DNA from: Paracraurococcus sp042666655
Lineage (GTDB): Bacteria; Pseudomonadota; Alphaproteobacteria; Acetobacterales; Acetobacteraceae
Assembly: GCF_042666655.1 (NCBI RefSeq)
Contig: NZ_JBHTDE010000010.1
Coordinates: 124,001-188,000, forward strand
Length of the DNA: 64,000 nt
Direction of reading: 5' to 3'
In this document: positions 49,061 to 57,756 of the stretch, in pieces
Numbering within the stretch: position 1 is the first letter of the stretch
Layout: each line of letters opens with the position of its first letter
Position numbers and translations under genes: made by a program
Notes under the pieces: generated by a model
Databases searched by the model: none
The model's input: the letters and a program-made list of their open reading frames with translations, nothing else
What the model was told of the DNA's origin: nothing

Positions 49061-50313
49061 CGGCGTCCCCCTTGGTCGGTGACAGGCTGGACCCGTGCGC
49101 CCGCCAGCAGCCAGACCACGGTCAGGGCCTGCAGCGACACTGTCAAGCAAAGCACCCAGGAATAGCCGGCCGGGTCCCAGCCGCCGGACGGCGTGCGCGG
49201 CCATTGGTCGAGGATGAGGCCGATGACCATCTGCAGCAGGAAGACCAGGCAGAGCATGCTGAAGTTGAGCATCGTGGCGACCCGCCCGGTGAGCTCGGGC
49301 GGGAAGCGCTGGGCGAGGACCGAGTAGGAGATCGGCCCGGCCGAGCCGACGCAGGCGAAGCCGAACCACAGCAGGGACAGCGGCACCACGCCCTGCGGCT
49401 GGGCGATGAGCACGCCCTGGACGACCATCATCGCCGCCATGCCGCCGTAGCAGAGCCGCATCGCATCCATCCCGCGCGCCTGCATCGCTGAGGCGAGCTG
49501 CCCGCCGCACAACTGTCCTGCCATGATGCCGAGCGCATAGCAGAAAAGCACCGCGGCGCGGGCGCCATCCCCCAGCCCGCCGACATCGCGCAGCCAGGGT
49601 CCGGCCCACAGCCCCTGATAGGTGAAGACCTGGGCCGAGAGCAGCGCCACCGCCGGCATGGTGCGGATGAAGGTGGGGTGGCGGGCGATGCGGGCGAATT
49701 CGCCGATTTCCGCCCCGAGCGGCCGGCGTAGCAGCGCCTTGGCGCCCGGGGCCGCCGCCGGCACGCCGAGCCGCGGCCAGAGCGCGGCCAGCACGGCAAG
49801 TCCCGCCAGGCCAAGGAAGACCCCGCGCCAGCCCACCAGCGGCAGCACCGCCTGCACCGGCAGGGTCGCCGCCAGCCCGCCCGCGGCGCCGCAGAAGACG
49901 CCGGCGCCGGTCACCGCGGCCAGCCGGTGCGGCGGATACCACTGGATATTCGCCTTCATCAGCCCGATCAGCGCGCCGGCGATACCGATGCCGGTGACGA
50001 AGCGGCCGAGGCCGAGCCAGAGCGGGTCGGGTGCCCAGGCGCACAGCGCAAAGCCGAGCGCCGCCACCAGCGACAGCGCGACCTGCACCACCCGCGGGCC
50101 GTAGAGGTCGATCGCCAGCCCGACCGGCAGCTGCGACAGCGCATAGGCGGCGAAGAAGACCGCGGCCAGCACGCCGAGCCCGCTGGCCGAGAGGCCGAAT
50201 TCGAGCGCCATGGCCGGACCCAGCGTCGCCACCACGATGCGGGAGGCCTGGTTGATGAAGCCGACCGAGGCGAAGGGCAGGCTGATCCTGGCGAAGGTCC
50301 GCAGCTCCGACAT
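49057..50313 (-). CDS. Major facilitator superfamily transporter
   Basis: A 418-residue membrane transporter with 12 predicted helices. FASVGFINQASRIVVATLGPAMALEFGL at the start, the loop-2-like motif LPVGLAIDLYGPRVVQ between helices 2 and 3, and the equivalent second-half motif LFCYALGIMAGQLCGG are all typical of MFS exporters or anion symporters. Start ATG abuts the stop of the EEP gene (TGAATG). Substrate unknown; gene neighbours suggest phosphate or nucleotide-related transport but this is weak. Confidence 0.85.
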   Translation of the reverse strand: MSELRTFARISLPFASVGFINQASRIVVATLGPAMALEFGLSASGLGVLAAVFFAAYALSQLPVGLAIDLYGPRVVQVALSLVAALGFALCAWAPDPLWLGLGRFVTGIGIAGALIGLMKANIQWYPPHRLAAVTGAGVFCGAAGGLAATLPVQAVLPLVGWRGVFLGLAGLAVLAALWPRLGVPAAAPGAKALLRRPLGAEIGEFARIARHPTFIRTMPAVALLSAQVFTYQGLWAGPWLRDVGGLGDGARAAVLFCYALGIMAGQLCGGQLASAMQARGMDAMRLCYGGMAAMMVVQGVLIAQPQGVVPLSLLWFGFACVGSAGPISYSVLAQRFPPELTGRVATMLNFSMLCLVFLLQMVIGLILDQWPRTPSGGWDPAGYSWVLCLTVSLQALTVVWLLAGARVQPVTDQGGRR

Positions 50314-51180
50314 TCAGGGCAGGCGCAGCCGCAGGCTGAGCGGGCAATGGTCGGAGAGCCGTTCGCGCCAGGCCGGGTCGCGCTCGGCATAGACCATGAT
50401 GCGGAGGCTGTCGGGGACGACCCAGCCCGGCGTCGGGCCGCCCAGCAGGATGTGGTCGATGAAGCGACGGGCGCCGCGGGCGCCGGCCCAGCAGGGGTCC
50501 GAGACGCCCTCGGTCGCCCGCAGCAGCGGGCCGCCGGGGGCCAGGGCCCGCATGAAGTCGTCCTCGCCGCCTGCCATGGCGCGGTTGAAGTCGCCGAGGA
50601 TGGCGAAGGGAATACCCTCCTGCCGCCGCTCGGCCGCCCAGCCGGCGAGGATGCTGGCCTGGCGCGCCAGTTGACCGCAGTCGCGGCCCGGCGTTGCCAA
50701 GGCGGCATCGCGGCAGCCGGCATCGAGGTGGACCGAGAGCAGCCGGAGGCGTTGGCCGGCGGCCTCCACCGTGATGTCGGTGCCGCGGCGGAGCGAGAAG
50801 CGGGCGCGCGGATGCAGGTCGAGCGCGTCCAGGTCGGGATTCTGCGTGGCGCGGAGGCTGCGGCGGACCGCGAAGCCGGTGCGCTGGATGTCCTGCTCGG
50901 CCGGGAAGAAGAAGGCGTAGGTGCCGGGGTCGAAGACCCGGGCCGCGGCCTCCGGCCCGTCCACCTCCTGCAGGGCGACCACGTCGGCGTCGAGCCGCTT
51001 CGCATAGCGCGCCAGCAGGTCGAAATCGCCGGGGTTCCGCACCGGCAAGCCGCGCGGCAGGTCCGGGTCGCCATAGGCGCGCAACGTCAGCCAGGCGATG
51101 TTCCAGGTGGCAAGCTTGAGCTCCGCCGCGGCGGCCGGGGCGGCAAGGGCGAGGGAGAGCAGCAGCAGGAGGAGGCGCAT
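50314..51180 (-). CDS. Secreted endonuclease/exonuclease/phosphatase-family protein
   Basis: A 288-residue protein with a signal peptide (MRLLLLLLSLALAAPAAAA) followed by an EEP-fold domain: ELKLATWNIAWLTL (metal Asn), VVALQEVDGPE (catalytic Glu), LLSVHLDAGC, FAILGDFNRAM (Asp/Asn pair), and SDHCPLSLRL (catalytic His). The mature enzyme is periplasmic or secreted and would act on DNA, a phosphoinositide-like or another phosphodiester. First gene of the operon with MFS and ppk2. ATG 51180 is used for the signal peptide start. Confidence 0.88.
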   Translation of the reverse strand: MRLLLLLLSLALAAPAAAAELKLATWNIAWLTLRAYGDPDLPRGLPVRNPGDFDLLARYAKRLDADVVALQEVDGPEAAARVFDPGTYAFFFPAEQDIQRTGFAVRRSLRATQNPDLDALDLHPRARFSLRRGTDITVEAAGQRLRLLSVHLDAGCRDAALATPGRDCGQLARQASILAGWAAERRQEGIPFAILGDFNRAMAGGEDDFMRALAPGGPLLRATEGVSDPCWAGARGARRFIDHILLGGPTPGWVVPDSLRIMVYAERDPAWRERLSDHCPLSLRLRLP

Positions 51181-51248
51181 CCGGTCAGAGTGCCGGCAGC
51201 GCCCGCCAGTGGATAGGGATTCGGCGCCGATGGCCGATGCAGCAAGGT

Positions 51249-51388
51249 GGGGGAGGGACCAGTATTCCCTCCCCAAGCCCCACCCTTCCCATTTGTGAGT
51301 CTGGCGTTCGCCGCGCGGCAGGTGCCGAGCCCCGGAAACAGATGCGGGTTGGAACCGCTACGTCCCATGGGAGAAAACCTTCTCCCCC
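51249..51388. repeat. Three-hairpin intergenic repeat, copy 3
   Basis: Hairpin 1 GGGGAGGGA / TCCCTCCCC (51250-51258 with 51266-51274, 7-base loop) is identical in its arms to copy 1. The centre carries GCCGCGCGGCAGGTGCC (51311-51327). Hairpin 3 is GGGAGAA / TTCTCCC (51369-51375 with 51380-51386). The right end lies 4 bp from the P450 stop codon. It separates the P450 gene from the EEP operon. Confidence 0.65.
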
Positions 51389-51392
51389 GTTT

Positions 51393-52628
51393 TCAACCGG
51401 GAATCCGCACCGGCAGGCTGCGGATGCCATGGATGAAGTTCGAGTAGGTCCGCTTCGCCTCGCCCAGCACCTCAATCCGCGGGAAGCGGGCCACCACTTC
51501 CTCCCAGAGGATGCGCAGCTGCAACTCCGCCAGGCGGTTGCCGACGCAGCGATGCACGCCGAAGCCGAAGGAGAGGTGCTGGCGCGCCTTGGGGCGGTCG
51601 ATGATGAAGCGGTCGGGCTCCTCGATCGCTTCCGGGTCGCGGTTGCCGGAGACATACCACATGACGACCTTGTCGCCGGCGCGGATGGTCTTGCCGTGCA
51701 GCTCGAAGTCCCGACTGGCGGTGCGGCGCATGTGGATGACCGGGGTGACCCAGCGGATCATCTCGGAGACCATGTTGGGGATCAGCCCGGGATCGGCGCG
51801 CAGCTTGTCCCATTCGGCCGGGTTCTGCGACAGCGCGAGCAGCCCACCCGACATGGAATTCCGCGTGGTATCGTTGCCGCCGACGATCAGCAGGCCGAGG
51901 TTGCCCATGAATTCGCGGAAGGGCATGTCCCGCGTGGCCGCGCCATGCGCCAGCATGGACAGCAGGTCGAAACCGGGCGGACGCTCCTTCCGATCGTTGA
52001 ACAGGCCGGCCATGGTCTCGGCCATCACCTTGAGCTCGGCGAAGCGGGCTTCCTCCGACTGCACCGGCGCATCCGGGTCGGTGATGTCGGCGATGGCGAC
52101 GTCGGACCAGTAGGTCAGCTTCTGCCGCTGCTCGACCGGGAAGTCGAACAGCGTCGCCAGCATCAGCGTGGTCAGTTCGATCGAGACATGCTCGACCCAG
52201 TCGAACTCGACGTTGCGCGGCAGCCCGTCCAGCACCGTCTGCGTCCGCGCACGGATCAGCGGTTCCATGTTCGCCAGGTTGCCGGGGGCGACGATCGGCT
52301 GCACCACCTTGCGCTGCTCGTCGTGCTTCGGCGGGTCCATGCGGATGAAGCTGGGCCGGGTCATGTCCTTCGGCTGGTCGATGACCTGGATGCCGCCGAG
52401 CTCGGAGGAGAAGACCTGGTGGTTCACCTCCGTGGACATGATGTCCTTGTAGCGGGTGATGGACCAATAGGGGCCGAAGCGGCTCTCGGCGCACCAGTGC
52501 AGCGGGTCCTCCCGCCGTAGCCTGTCGAAATAGCCGTGATAGGTCTGCGCCTGGTACAGGCCCGGGTCGCTGACGTCGAAGCGGTCCAGCGGAAGCTGGA
52601 GCGCACGCCGGTCGGGGACGGCATTCAT
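51393..52628 (-). CDS. Cytochrome P450, CYP153-like
   Basis: A 411-residue soluble P450. GGNDTTRNSMSGGLLAL is the oxygen-activation helix with the sequence style of CYP153 alkane/fatty-acid terminal hydroxylases; EMIRW is the ExxR pair, VIHMRRTASRDFELHG and VVMWYVSGNRDPEAIEEPDRF follow; the haem-ligand loop is FGFGVHRCVGNRLAELQ with Cys361. The start MNAVPDRR at 52628 is preferred. No ferredoxin or ferredoxin reductase is adjacent, so redox partners must be supplied from elsewhere. Alkane, terpene or fatty acid terminal hydroxylation is the best guess. Confidence 0.88.
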   Translation of the reverse strand: MNAVPDRRALQLPLDRFDVSDPGLYQAQTYHGYFDRLRREDPLHWCAESRFGPYWSITRYKDIMSTEVNHQVFSSELGGIQVIDQPKDMTRPSFIRMDPPKHDEQRKVVQPIVAPGNLANMEPLIRARTQTVLDGLPRNVEFDWVEHVSIELTTLMLATLFDFPVEQRQKLTYWSDVAIADITDPDAPVQSEEARFAELKVMAETMAGLFNDRKERPPGFDLLSMLAHGAATRDMPFREFMGNLGLLIVGGNDTTRNSMSGGLLALSQNPAEWDKLRADPGLIPNMVSEMIRWVTPVIHMRRTASRDFELHGKTIRAGDKVVMWYVSGNRDPEAIEEPDRFIIDRPKARQHLSFGFGVHRCVGNRLAELQLRILWEEVVARFPRIEVLGEAKRTYSNFIHGIRSLPVRIPG

Positions 52629-52713
52629 GGATGGTGGACTCCCTCGCGGGGCCGCGTCTCTGCGCGGCGCCCGGCGAGGGTAGCGGAAGCAGGCCCCCTG
52701 GGGGGAAGCGAAT

Positions 52714-53604
52714 TCAGTCCTTCGCCTTGCCGGCGATGATGGCGCCGGACAAGGTTTCCGGGTTGCGCTCCCACCAGCGGCCAGCATCGACCCAGGTGAG
52801 GAAATCGAGCACCGCCCGGTTGAAGGCGTCCGGATCCTCGATATTCATGGTGTGGCCGCAGCGCGGCATGACCAGCAGGGCCGAGGTGGAGATGACGCGC
52901 TTCAGGTAGAGGCTGGCCTCCAGGGTCGGATCGTCCTCGTCCCCGGCGATGACGAAGGTCGGCAGCTTCATCTGGCGGAACTGCGCTTCGAGCTCAAACA
53001 GGCTCGGCCGCTCCCGCTGCACGCCGCGCATGGTCAGCACGGCGCCGTCGGTGTCGTGCTCGGCCAGTTGCGACATGAACTCGGCATAGCCGCGCGGGTC
53101 CTTCTCCTCGAAGACCAGCCGGGTGGGGCCGCGGCCGTAGGTCTTCGCCATCTTCCACATGCCTTCCTCGGCGATGCGGTTGGCGGTCGCGTCGATCTCG
53201 GCGCGGAACTGGTCCCGCTTGCCGGGGGCGGCGCCGTAGCCGACTCCGGCGGCGGTCAGGCTGCGCGCCAGATGCGGGTGGCGGAGGCCGAGATGCAGGG
53301 TGGCGAAGGCGCCCATGGACAGCCCCACCACATGCGCCGGCGCCAGGTCCAACCCCTTGATGACGGCGGCGATGTCGTCCGTCGCGCGGTCCTGCGAATA
53401 GGCGGCGCCGTCATGCGGCACGGCGGAGGGCGGATAGCCACGGGCGTTGAAGGCGATGCAGCGGTAGCGCCGGGCGAAGAAGCGCATCTGCGGCTCCCAG
53501 GCGCGCAGGTCGCCGGCATACTCGTGCACGAAGACCAAGGGCGTGCCGCTGCCCGCCTCCTCGTAGTACAGTTCGACCCCGTCATCCGTCGTGACCACCG
53601 GCAT
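52714..53604 (-). CDS. Alpha/beta hydrolase
   Basis: A 296-residue alpha/beta-fold hydrolase. VVGLSMGAFATLHLGLRHP contains the nucleophile Ser, FVIAGDEDDPT the acidic residue and CGHTMNIEDPDAFN the catalytic His; FVHEYAGDLRAWEPQM supplies the oxyanion region. It resembles 3-oxoadipate enol-lactone hydrolase-like and haloperoxidase-like proteins. ATG 53604 is preceded by a G9 tract in place of a normal SD. It runs toward the P450 gene, 85 bp apart. Confidence 0.85.
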   Translation of the reverse strand: MPVVTTDDGVELYYEEAGSGTPLVFVHEYAGDLRAWEPQMRFFARRYRCIAFNARGYPPSAVPHDGAAYSQDRATDDIAAVIKGLDLAPAHVVGLSMGAFATLHLGLRHPHLARSLTAAGVGYGAAPGKRDQFRAEIDATANRIAEEGMWKMAKTYGRGPTRLVFEEKDPRGYAEFMSQLAEHDTDGAVLTMRGVQRERPSLFELEAQFRQMKLPTFVIAGDEDDPTLEASLYLKRVISTSALLVMPRCGHTMNIEDPDAFNRAVLDFLTWVDAGRWWERNPETLSGAIIAGKAKD

Positions 53605-53611
53605 CCGCCCG

Positions 53612-53620
53612 CCCCCCCCC
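53612..53620 (-). repeat. G9 homopolymer at the hydrolase ribosome binding site
   Basis: On the minus strand a run of nine G ends 7 nt before ATG 53604, where the Shine-Dalgarno should be. Slippage would change SD strength or spacing. A G8 tract also occupies the SD position of glgC (19537-19544). Confidence 0.6.
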
Positions 53621-53711
53621 GCTGTGCAAGGAAGGCTACCCGCCGTCCGGCGCCCCCGGAAGCCCGGCCTGTGCGATTTGCATGGCTTCGCAAGGGAAGG
53701 GGGGTTCAAAG

Positions 53712-53728
53712 AGGACTCAGTTGGTCCT
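53712..53728 (+). promoter_or_regulatory. Candidate Rrf2-type operator in the suf promoter
   Basis: AGGAC (53712-53716) and GTCCT (53724-53728) form an inverted repeat with a 7-bp spacer, 30 bp before the regulator start. Sites of this GACTxA-type symmetry are bound by IscR/SufR-like regulators. An adjoining CTATTTAG could be the -10. Autoregulation of the suf operon is the simplest reading. Confidence 0.45.
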
Positions 53729-53757
53729 ATTTAGCTTGGAGCGATGAGGACGGTCCC

Positions 53758-54228
53758 GTGCTGAGGCTCTCGAAGCTCACCGATTACGCCGTGGTGGTCA
53801 TGGCCAGGCTGGCGCTGGATGGCGCCGGACCGGCTGGCCATGTGCAGACCGCGCCCGGCCTTGCCGGCGCGACCGGCATCGCCGAGCCCACCGTCGCCAA
53901 GGTGCTCAAGATGCTTGGCACCGCCGGGCTGGTCGAGGGTGTCCGTGGCGCCCGTGGCGGCTACCGGCTGACCCGGCCGCTGCCGGCAGTGCCGCTGTCC
54001 CAGGTCATCGTCGCGGTGGATGGGCCGATTGCCCTGACCGCCTGCGTCGATGGCGGCGTCGGGTCCTGCGAGGCGGAGGGCATCTGTGCCGTCCGCGGCC
54101 GCTGGGATCCGGTGAACGATGCCATCCGCAAGGCGCTGTCCGGGATCACCGTCGCCGATCTGGCGGGACCGTCGCACTGCCCTGCCGTCCGGGCGACCGC
54201 TTCGCTCGCCCCCATGCTTGCCGAATAG
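53758..54228 (+). CDS. Rrf2-family regulator of the suf operon (SufR/IscR-like)
   Basis: A 156-residue winged-helix DNA-binding protein. LSKLTDYAVVVMARLAL at the start, ATGIAEPTVAKVLKMLGTAGLVEGVRG as the recognition region, and RGGYRLTRPLPAVPLSQVI, then three Cys in the pattern C-x7-C-x5-C (residues near 100-115) that in IscR hold a [2Fe-2S] cluster. Start is GTG 53758 with GAGGA 8 nt upstream. It is the first gene of the operon and ends 8 bp before sufB, so it likely represses the operon when Fe-S clusters are available. Confidence 0.85.
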   Translation: MLRLSKLTDYAVVVMARLALDGAGPAGHVQTAPGLAGATGIAEPTVAKVLKMLGTAGLVEGVRGARGGYRLTRPLPAVPLSQVIVAVDGPIALTACVDGGVGSCEAEGICAVRGRWDPVNDAIRKALSGITVADLAGPSHCPAVRATASLAPMLAE

Positions 54229-54236
54229 GACCGCGC

Positions 54237-55727
54237 ATGCCCGCAGTCACCGAGACGATCGACACCGTCCAGTCCGTCACCGAAGGTGCCTACAAGTGGG
54301 GCTTCGAGACGGATATCGAGATGGAGTTCGCCCCGAAAGGGCTGAACGAGGACATCGTCCGTTTCATCTCGAAGAAGAAGAACGAGCCGCAATGGCTGCT
54401 CGACTGGCGCCTCAAGGCCTTCGCCATCTGGCAGAAGATGGAGGAGCCGCTGTGGGCGGCGGTGAAGTACCCGCCGATCGACTACCAGGACGCCTTCTAC
54501 TACGCCGCGCCGAAGGCCGGGCCGAAGTCGCTCGACGAGGTCGACCCGGAGCTGCTGAAGACCTATGCCAAGCTCGGCATCCCGCTGAAGGAGCAGGCTT
54601 TCCTGGCAGGCGTCGAGGGTGCCGGCGAATCGGCCGCCGACGCGCGCATGCCGATCGCCATCGATGCGGTGTTCGACAGCGTCTCGGTCGCCACCTCCTA
54701 CAAGGAGCGCCTGGGCAAGGAAGGCATCATCTTCTGCTCGATCTCGGAGGCAGTGCAGACGCATCCCGAGCTGATCAAGCAGTACCTGGGCACCGTGGTG
54801 CCGCAGGGCGACAATTTCTACGCGGCGCTGAACAGCGCGGTCTTCACCGATGGCAGCTTCGTCTACATCCCGAAGGGGGTGCGCTGCCCGATGGAGCTGT
54901 CCACCTATTTCCGCATCAATGCGAAGAGCACCGGGCAGTTCGAGCGGACGCTGATCATCGCCGACGAGGGCAGCACGGTCTCCTACCTGGAGGGCTGCAC
55001 CGCGCCGATGCGGGACGAGAACCAGCTGCACGCGGCGGTGGTCGAGCTGGTCGCGCTGGACGATGCCAAGATCAAGTACAGCACGGTGCAGAACTGGTAC
55101 CCCGGCGACGCCGAGGGCAAGGGCGGCATCTACAACTTCGTCACCAAGCGGGCGCATTGCCGCGGCAAGCGGTCCAAGGTGAGCTGGACGCAGGTGGAAA
55201 CCGGCTCGGCCATCACCTGGAAGTACCCGTCCTGCGTGCTGCTGGGAGATGACTCGGTTGGCGAATTCTACTCCGTCGCCATCACCAACAACTACCAGCA
55301 GGCGGATACCGGGACCAAGATGATCCATGTCGGCAAGCGCACGACATCGACCATCGTCTCCAAGGGCATTTCCGCCGGCCATGGGCAGAACACCTATCGC
55401 GGCCTGGTCCGGGTGGCGCCGACCGCGTCCGGCGCGCGCAACTTCACCCAGTGCGACAGCCTGCTGATCGGCGACCAGTGCGGCGCGCATACCGTGCCAT
55501 ACATCGAGAACCGCTGCATGACGGCGAAGACCGAGCACGAGGCGACCACCAGCCGCATCGCCGAGGACCAGCTGTTCTATTGCCGCCAGCGCGGCATGAC
55601 CCAGGAGGAGGCCGTCGGCCTCATCGTCAACGGTTTCTGCCGCGAGGTGCTGAAGGAGCTCCCGATGGAGTTCGCAGTCGAGGCGCAGAAGCTCCTGCAA
55701 ATCTCGCTCGAGGGGAGCGTCGGTTGA
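54237..55727 (+). CDS. sufB: Fe-S cluster assembly protein SufB
   Basis: A 496-residue SufB of the SufBC2D scaffold complex that builds Fe-S clusters under stress or iron limitation. It opens with ETIDTVQSVTEGAYKWGFET, has the beta-helix core (YIPKGVRCPMELSTYFRINA, TAPMRDENQLHAAVVEL, KVSWTQVETGSAITWKYP) and ends with the conserved VGLIVNGFCREVLKELPMEF. The stop overlaps sufC (TGATG). Length and motif order are normal. This is the most conserved protein of the operon. Confidence 0.97.
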   Translation: MPAVTETIDTVQSVTEGAYKWGFETDIEMEFAPKGLNEDIVRFISKKKNEPQWLLDWRLKAFAIWQKMEEPLWAAVKYPPIDYQDAFYYAAPKAGPKSLDEVDPELLKTYAKLGIPLKEQAFLAGVEGAGESAADARMPIAIDAVFDSVSVATSYKERLGKEGIIFCSISEAVQTHPELIKQYLGTVVPQGDNFYAALNSAVFTDGSFVYIPKGVRCPMELSTYFRINAKSTGQFERTLIIADEGSTVSYLEGCTAPMRDENQLHAAVVELVALDDAKIKYSTVQNWYPGDAEGKGGIYNFVTKRAHCRGKRSKVSWTQVETGSAITWKYPSCVLLGDDSVGEFYSVAITNNYQQADTGTKMIHVGKRTTSTIVSKGISAGHGQNTYRGLVRVAPTASGARNFTQCDSLLIGDQCGAHTVPYIENRCMTAKTEHEATTSRIAEDQLFYCRQRGMTQEEAVGLIVNGFCREVLKELPMEFAVEAQKLLQISLEGSVG

Positions 55728-56473
55728 TGTTGAAGATTGAAGGTCTCACCGCTGAGATCGACGGCAAGCAGATCCTCAAGGGGATCGACCTGGAAGTGCC
55801 GGCCGGCGAGATCCATGCCGTCATGGGCCCGAACGGCTCGGGCAAGTCGACGCTGTCCTACGTGCTGTCGGGCCGCGAGGGCTACGAGATCACCGGCGGA
55901 TCGGTGACCTTCGGCGGGCTCGACCTGCTGGCGATGGAGCCCGAGGAGCGCGCCGCGGCCGGCCTGTTCCTTGCCTTCCAGTACCCGGTCGAACTGCCCG
56001 GCGTCGGCAATGCGATGTTCCTGCGCACCGCGCTGAACGCTATCCGCAAGGGCCGCGGCGAGTCCGAGATGGACGCCATGCAGTTCCTGAAGATGGCGCG
56101 CGAGCGGCTGAAAGCGCTGCAGATCTCCGAGGACATGCTGAAGCGCGGCGTGAACGTGGGCTTTTCCGGCGGCGAGAAGAAGCGCAACGAGGTGCTGCAG
56201 ATGGCACTTCTCCAGCCGAAGCTCGCCATCCTGGACGAGACCGACAGCGGGCTCGACATCGACGCGCTGAAGATCGTCTCGGACGGCGTCAACGCGCTGC
56301 GTGGGCCCGGCTTCTCCGCCCTGGTCATCACCCATTACCAGCGCCTGCTGGACTACATCGTGCCCGACCGGGTGCATGTGCTGATGAACGGCCGCATCGT
56401 GCAGTCCGGCGGGCCGGAGCTGGCGAAGCAGCTGGAGGAGACCGGCTATACGTCGGTGCAGGCTGCGGCATGA
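55727..56473 (+). CDS. sufC: Fe-S assembly ATPase SufC
   Basis: A 248-residue ABC-type ATPase that energises SufBC2D. Walker A GPNGSGKST near residues 34-42, FQYPVELPGVGN (Q-loop typical of SufC), GFSGGEKKRNEVLQM signature, LAILDETDSGLDID Walker B and VITHYQRLL switch region. The ATG at 55727 overlaps the sufB stop and the end overlaps sufD by 4 bp. Confidence 0.96.
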   Translation: MLKIEGLTAEIDGKQILKGIDLEVPAGEIHAVMGPNGSGKSTLSYVLSGREGYEITGGSVTFGGLDLLAMEPEERAAAGLFLAFQYPVELPGVGNAMFLRTALNAIRKGRGESEMDAMQFLKMARERLKALQISEDMLKRGVNVGFSGGEKKRNEVLQMALLQPKLAILDETDSGLDIDALKIVSDGVNALRGPGFSALVITHYQRLLDYIVPDRVHVLMNGRIVQSGGPELAKQLEETGYTSVQAAA

Positions 56474-57756
56474 CGGCGAATCCGACAGGCGCCGCCGGCT
56501 TCCTGCACCGCTTCGAAGGGTTGCGGGCGCGGCTGCCCGGCGTGCGGCTGCCCTGGATCCAGGCGCTGCGCGAGCAGGCGGCGGAGGCCTTCCGCGCCCA
56601 GGGCTTCCCGACCCGGCGCGCCGAGGCCTGGCGCTACACCGACCTCCGCCAGGTAGCCGATGCCGGCTTCGAGGAGGCGCTGAGCGTGGTGGATTCTTCG
56701 CCGGCGCTGCCGCCCAGCTATGGCAGCGCCCGCGTGGTCTTCGTCGACGGCCGCAGCCGGCCCGATCTGTCCACGCTGGATGGCGTCGCCTATGGCGTCG
56801 AGAGCCTGGCGGCGACGCTGCCGGCGCAGGAAGGCCGCCTCGGCAGCCTGGCGCGCCCGACCGAGCAGCCGATGGTGGCGCTGAACAGCATGCTGTTCGA
56901 GGACGGCCTCGTCGTGACCGTCCCGGCCGGCATGGACGGCGGCGTGCTGGACCTCGTCTCGCTCGGCACGGCCTCGGAGCGGCCGGAGGCCTTCCACCCG
57001 CGCCACCTGATCCGGCTGGAGGCGGGCGCCAGCCTGACCCTGATCGAGACCGCGACCGGGCCGGAGGGCGCCCGCTACCTGCACAACCCGGTTTTCGAGA
57101 TCGAGGTCGGCTTCGGCGCCAGGCTGACCCATGCCCGCATCCAGCAAGAGGCGCCGCGTGCCTTCCAGTTGGCCACCGTCTATGCCCGAGTGGAGAAGGG
57201 CGGCACCTACGACAACTTCACGCTCAACGCCGGGGCGAAGCTGGTGCGGAACGAGATCCACACGCTGCTCGCGGGTCCCGCGGCGGTCTGCCACATGAAC
57301 GGCGCGCAGCTCCTGCGCGACGGCCAGCACGCCGACACCACCACGGTGCTGGACCATGCGGCGCCCGATTGCGCCAGCCGGCAGACCTACAAGACGGTGC
57401 TGATGGGCAAGTCGCGCGGCGTCTTCCAGGGCCGCATCCATGTTCACCAGATCGCCCAGCGGACCGATGGCTACCAGATGAACCAGGCGCTGCTCCTGTC
57501 GCCCGAAGCCGAGATCGACAGCAAGCCGCAGCTCGAGATCTATGCCGACGACGTGAAGTGCAGCCATGGCGCGACGGTCGGCCAGATCGACGCGGACCAG
57601 CTCTTCTACCTCCGCGCCCGCGGCATCCTCGAGGCGCGGGCGCGGTCGATGCTGGTCGAGGCCTTCCTCACCGAGGCCGTCGAGGGCGTGCAGGACGAGA
57701 CGGCGCGCGCCGCGCTGGCCGCGGCGGTGACCGGCTGGTGGGAGCTTGCGGCGTGA
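56470..57756 (+). CDS. sufD: Fe-S assembly protein SufD
   Basis: A 428-residue SufD, partner of SufB. The C-terminal region QTYKTVLMGKSRGVFQGRIHV, ALLLSPEAEIDSKPQLEIYAD and CSHGATVGQIDADQLFYLRAR closely follows the SufB/SufD beta-helix domain with the conserved Cys/His. The N-terminal 200 residues are more variable, as usual. Overlaps sufC and sufS by 4 bp. Confidence 0.95.
   Translation: MTANPTGAAGFLHRFEGLRARLPGVRLPWIQALREQAAEAFRAQGFPTRRAEAWRYTDLRQVADAGFEEALSVVDSSPALPPSYGSARVVFVDGRSRPDLSTLDGVAYGVESLAATLPAQEGRLGSLARPTEQPMVALNSMLFEDGLVVTVPAGMDGGVLDLVSLGTASERPEAFHPRHLIRLEAGASLTLIETATGPEGARYLHNPVFEIEVGFGARLTHARIQQEAPRAFQLATVYARVEKGGTYDNFTLNAGAKLVRNEIHTLLAGPAAVCHMNGAQLLRDGQHADTTTVLDHAAPDCASRQTYKTVLMGKSRGVFQGRIHVHQIAQRTDGYQMNQALLLSPEAEIDSKPQLEIYADDVKCSHGATVGQIDADQLFYLRARGILEARARSMLVEAFLTEAVEGVQDETARAALAAAVTGWWELAA

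Noticed and set aside
48176..50347. Apparent fusion of an MFS-region frame to PPK2
   Set aside because: The MFS protein is in another frame. The segment upstream of GTG 49060 is shadow sequence.
52692..52710. CCCCC-T-GGGGG palindrome between the P450 and hydrolase genes
   Set aside because: The loop is too small to form a hairpin, and the tract is short in a GC-rich context.
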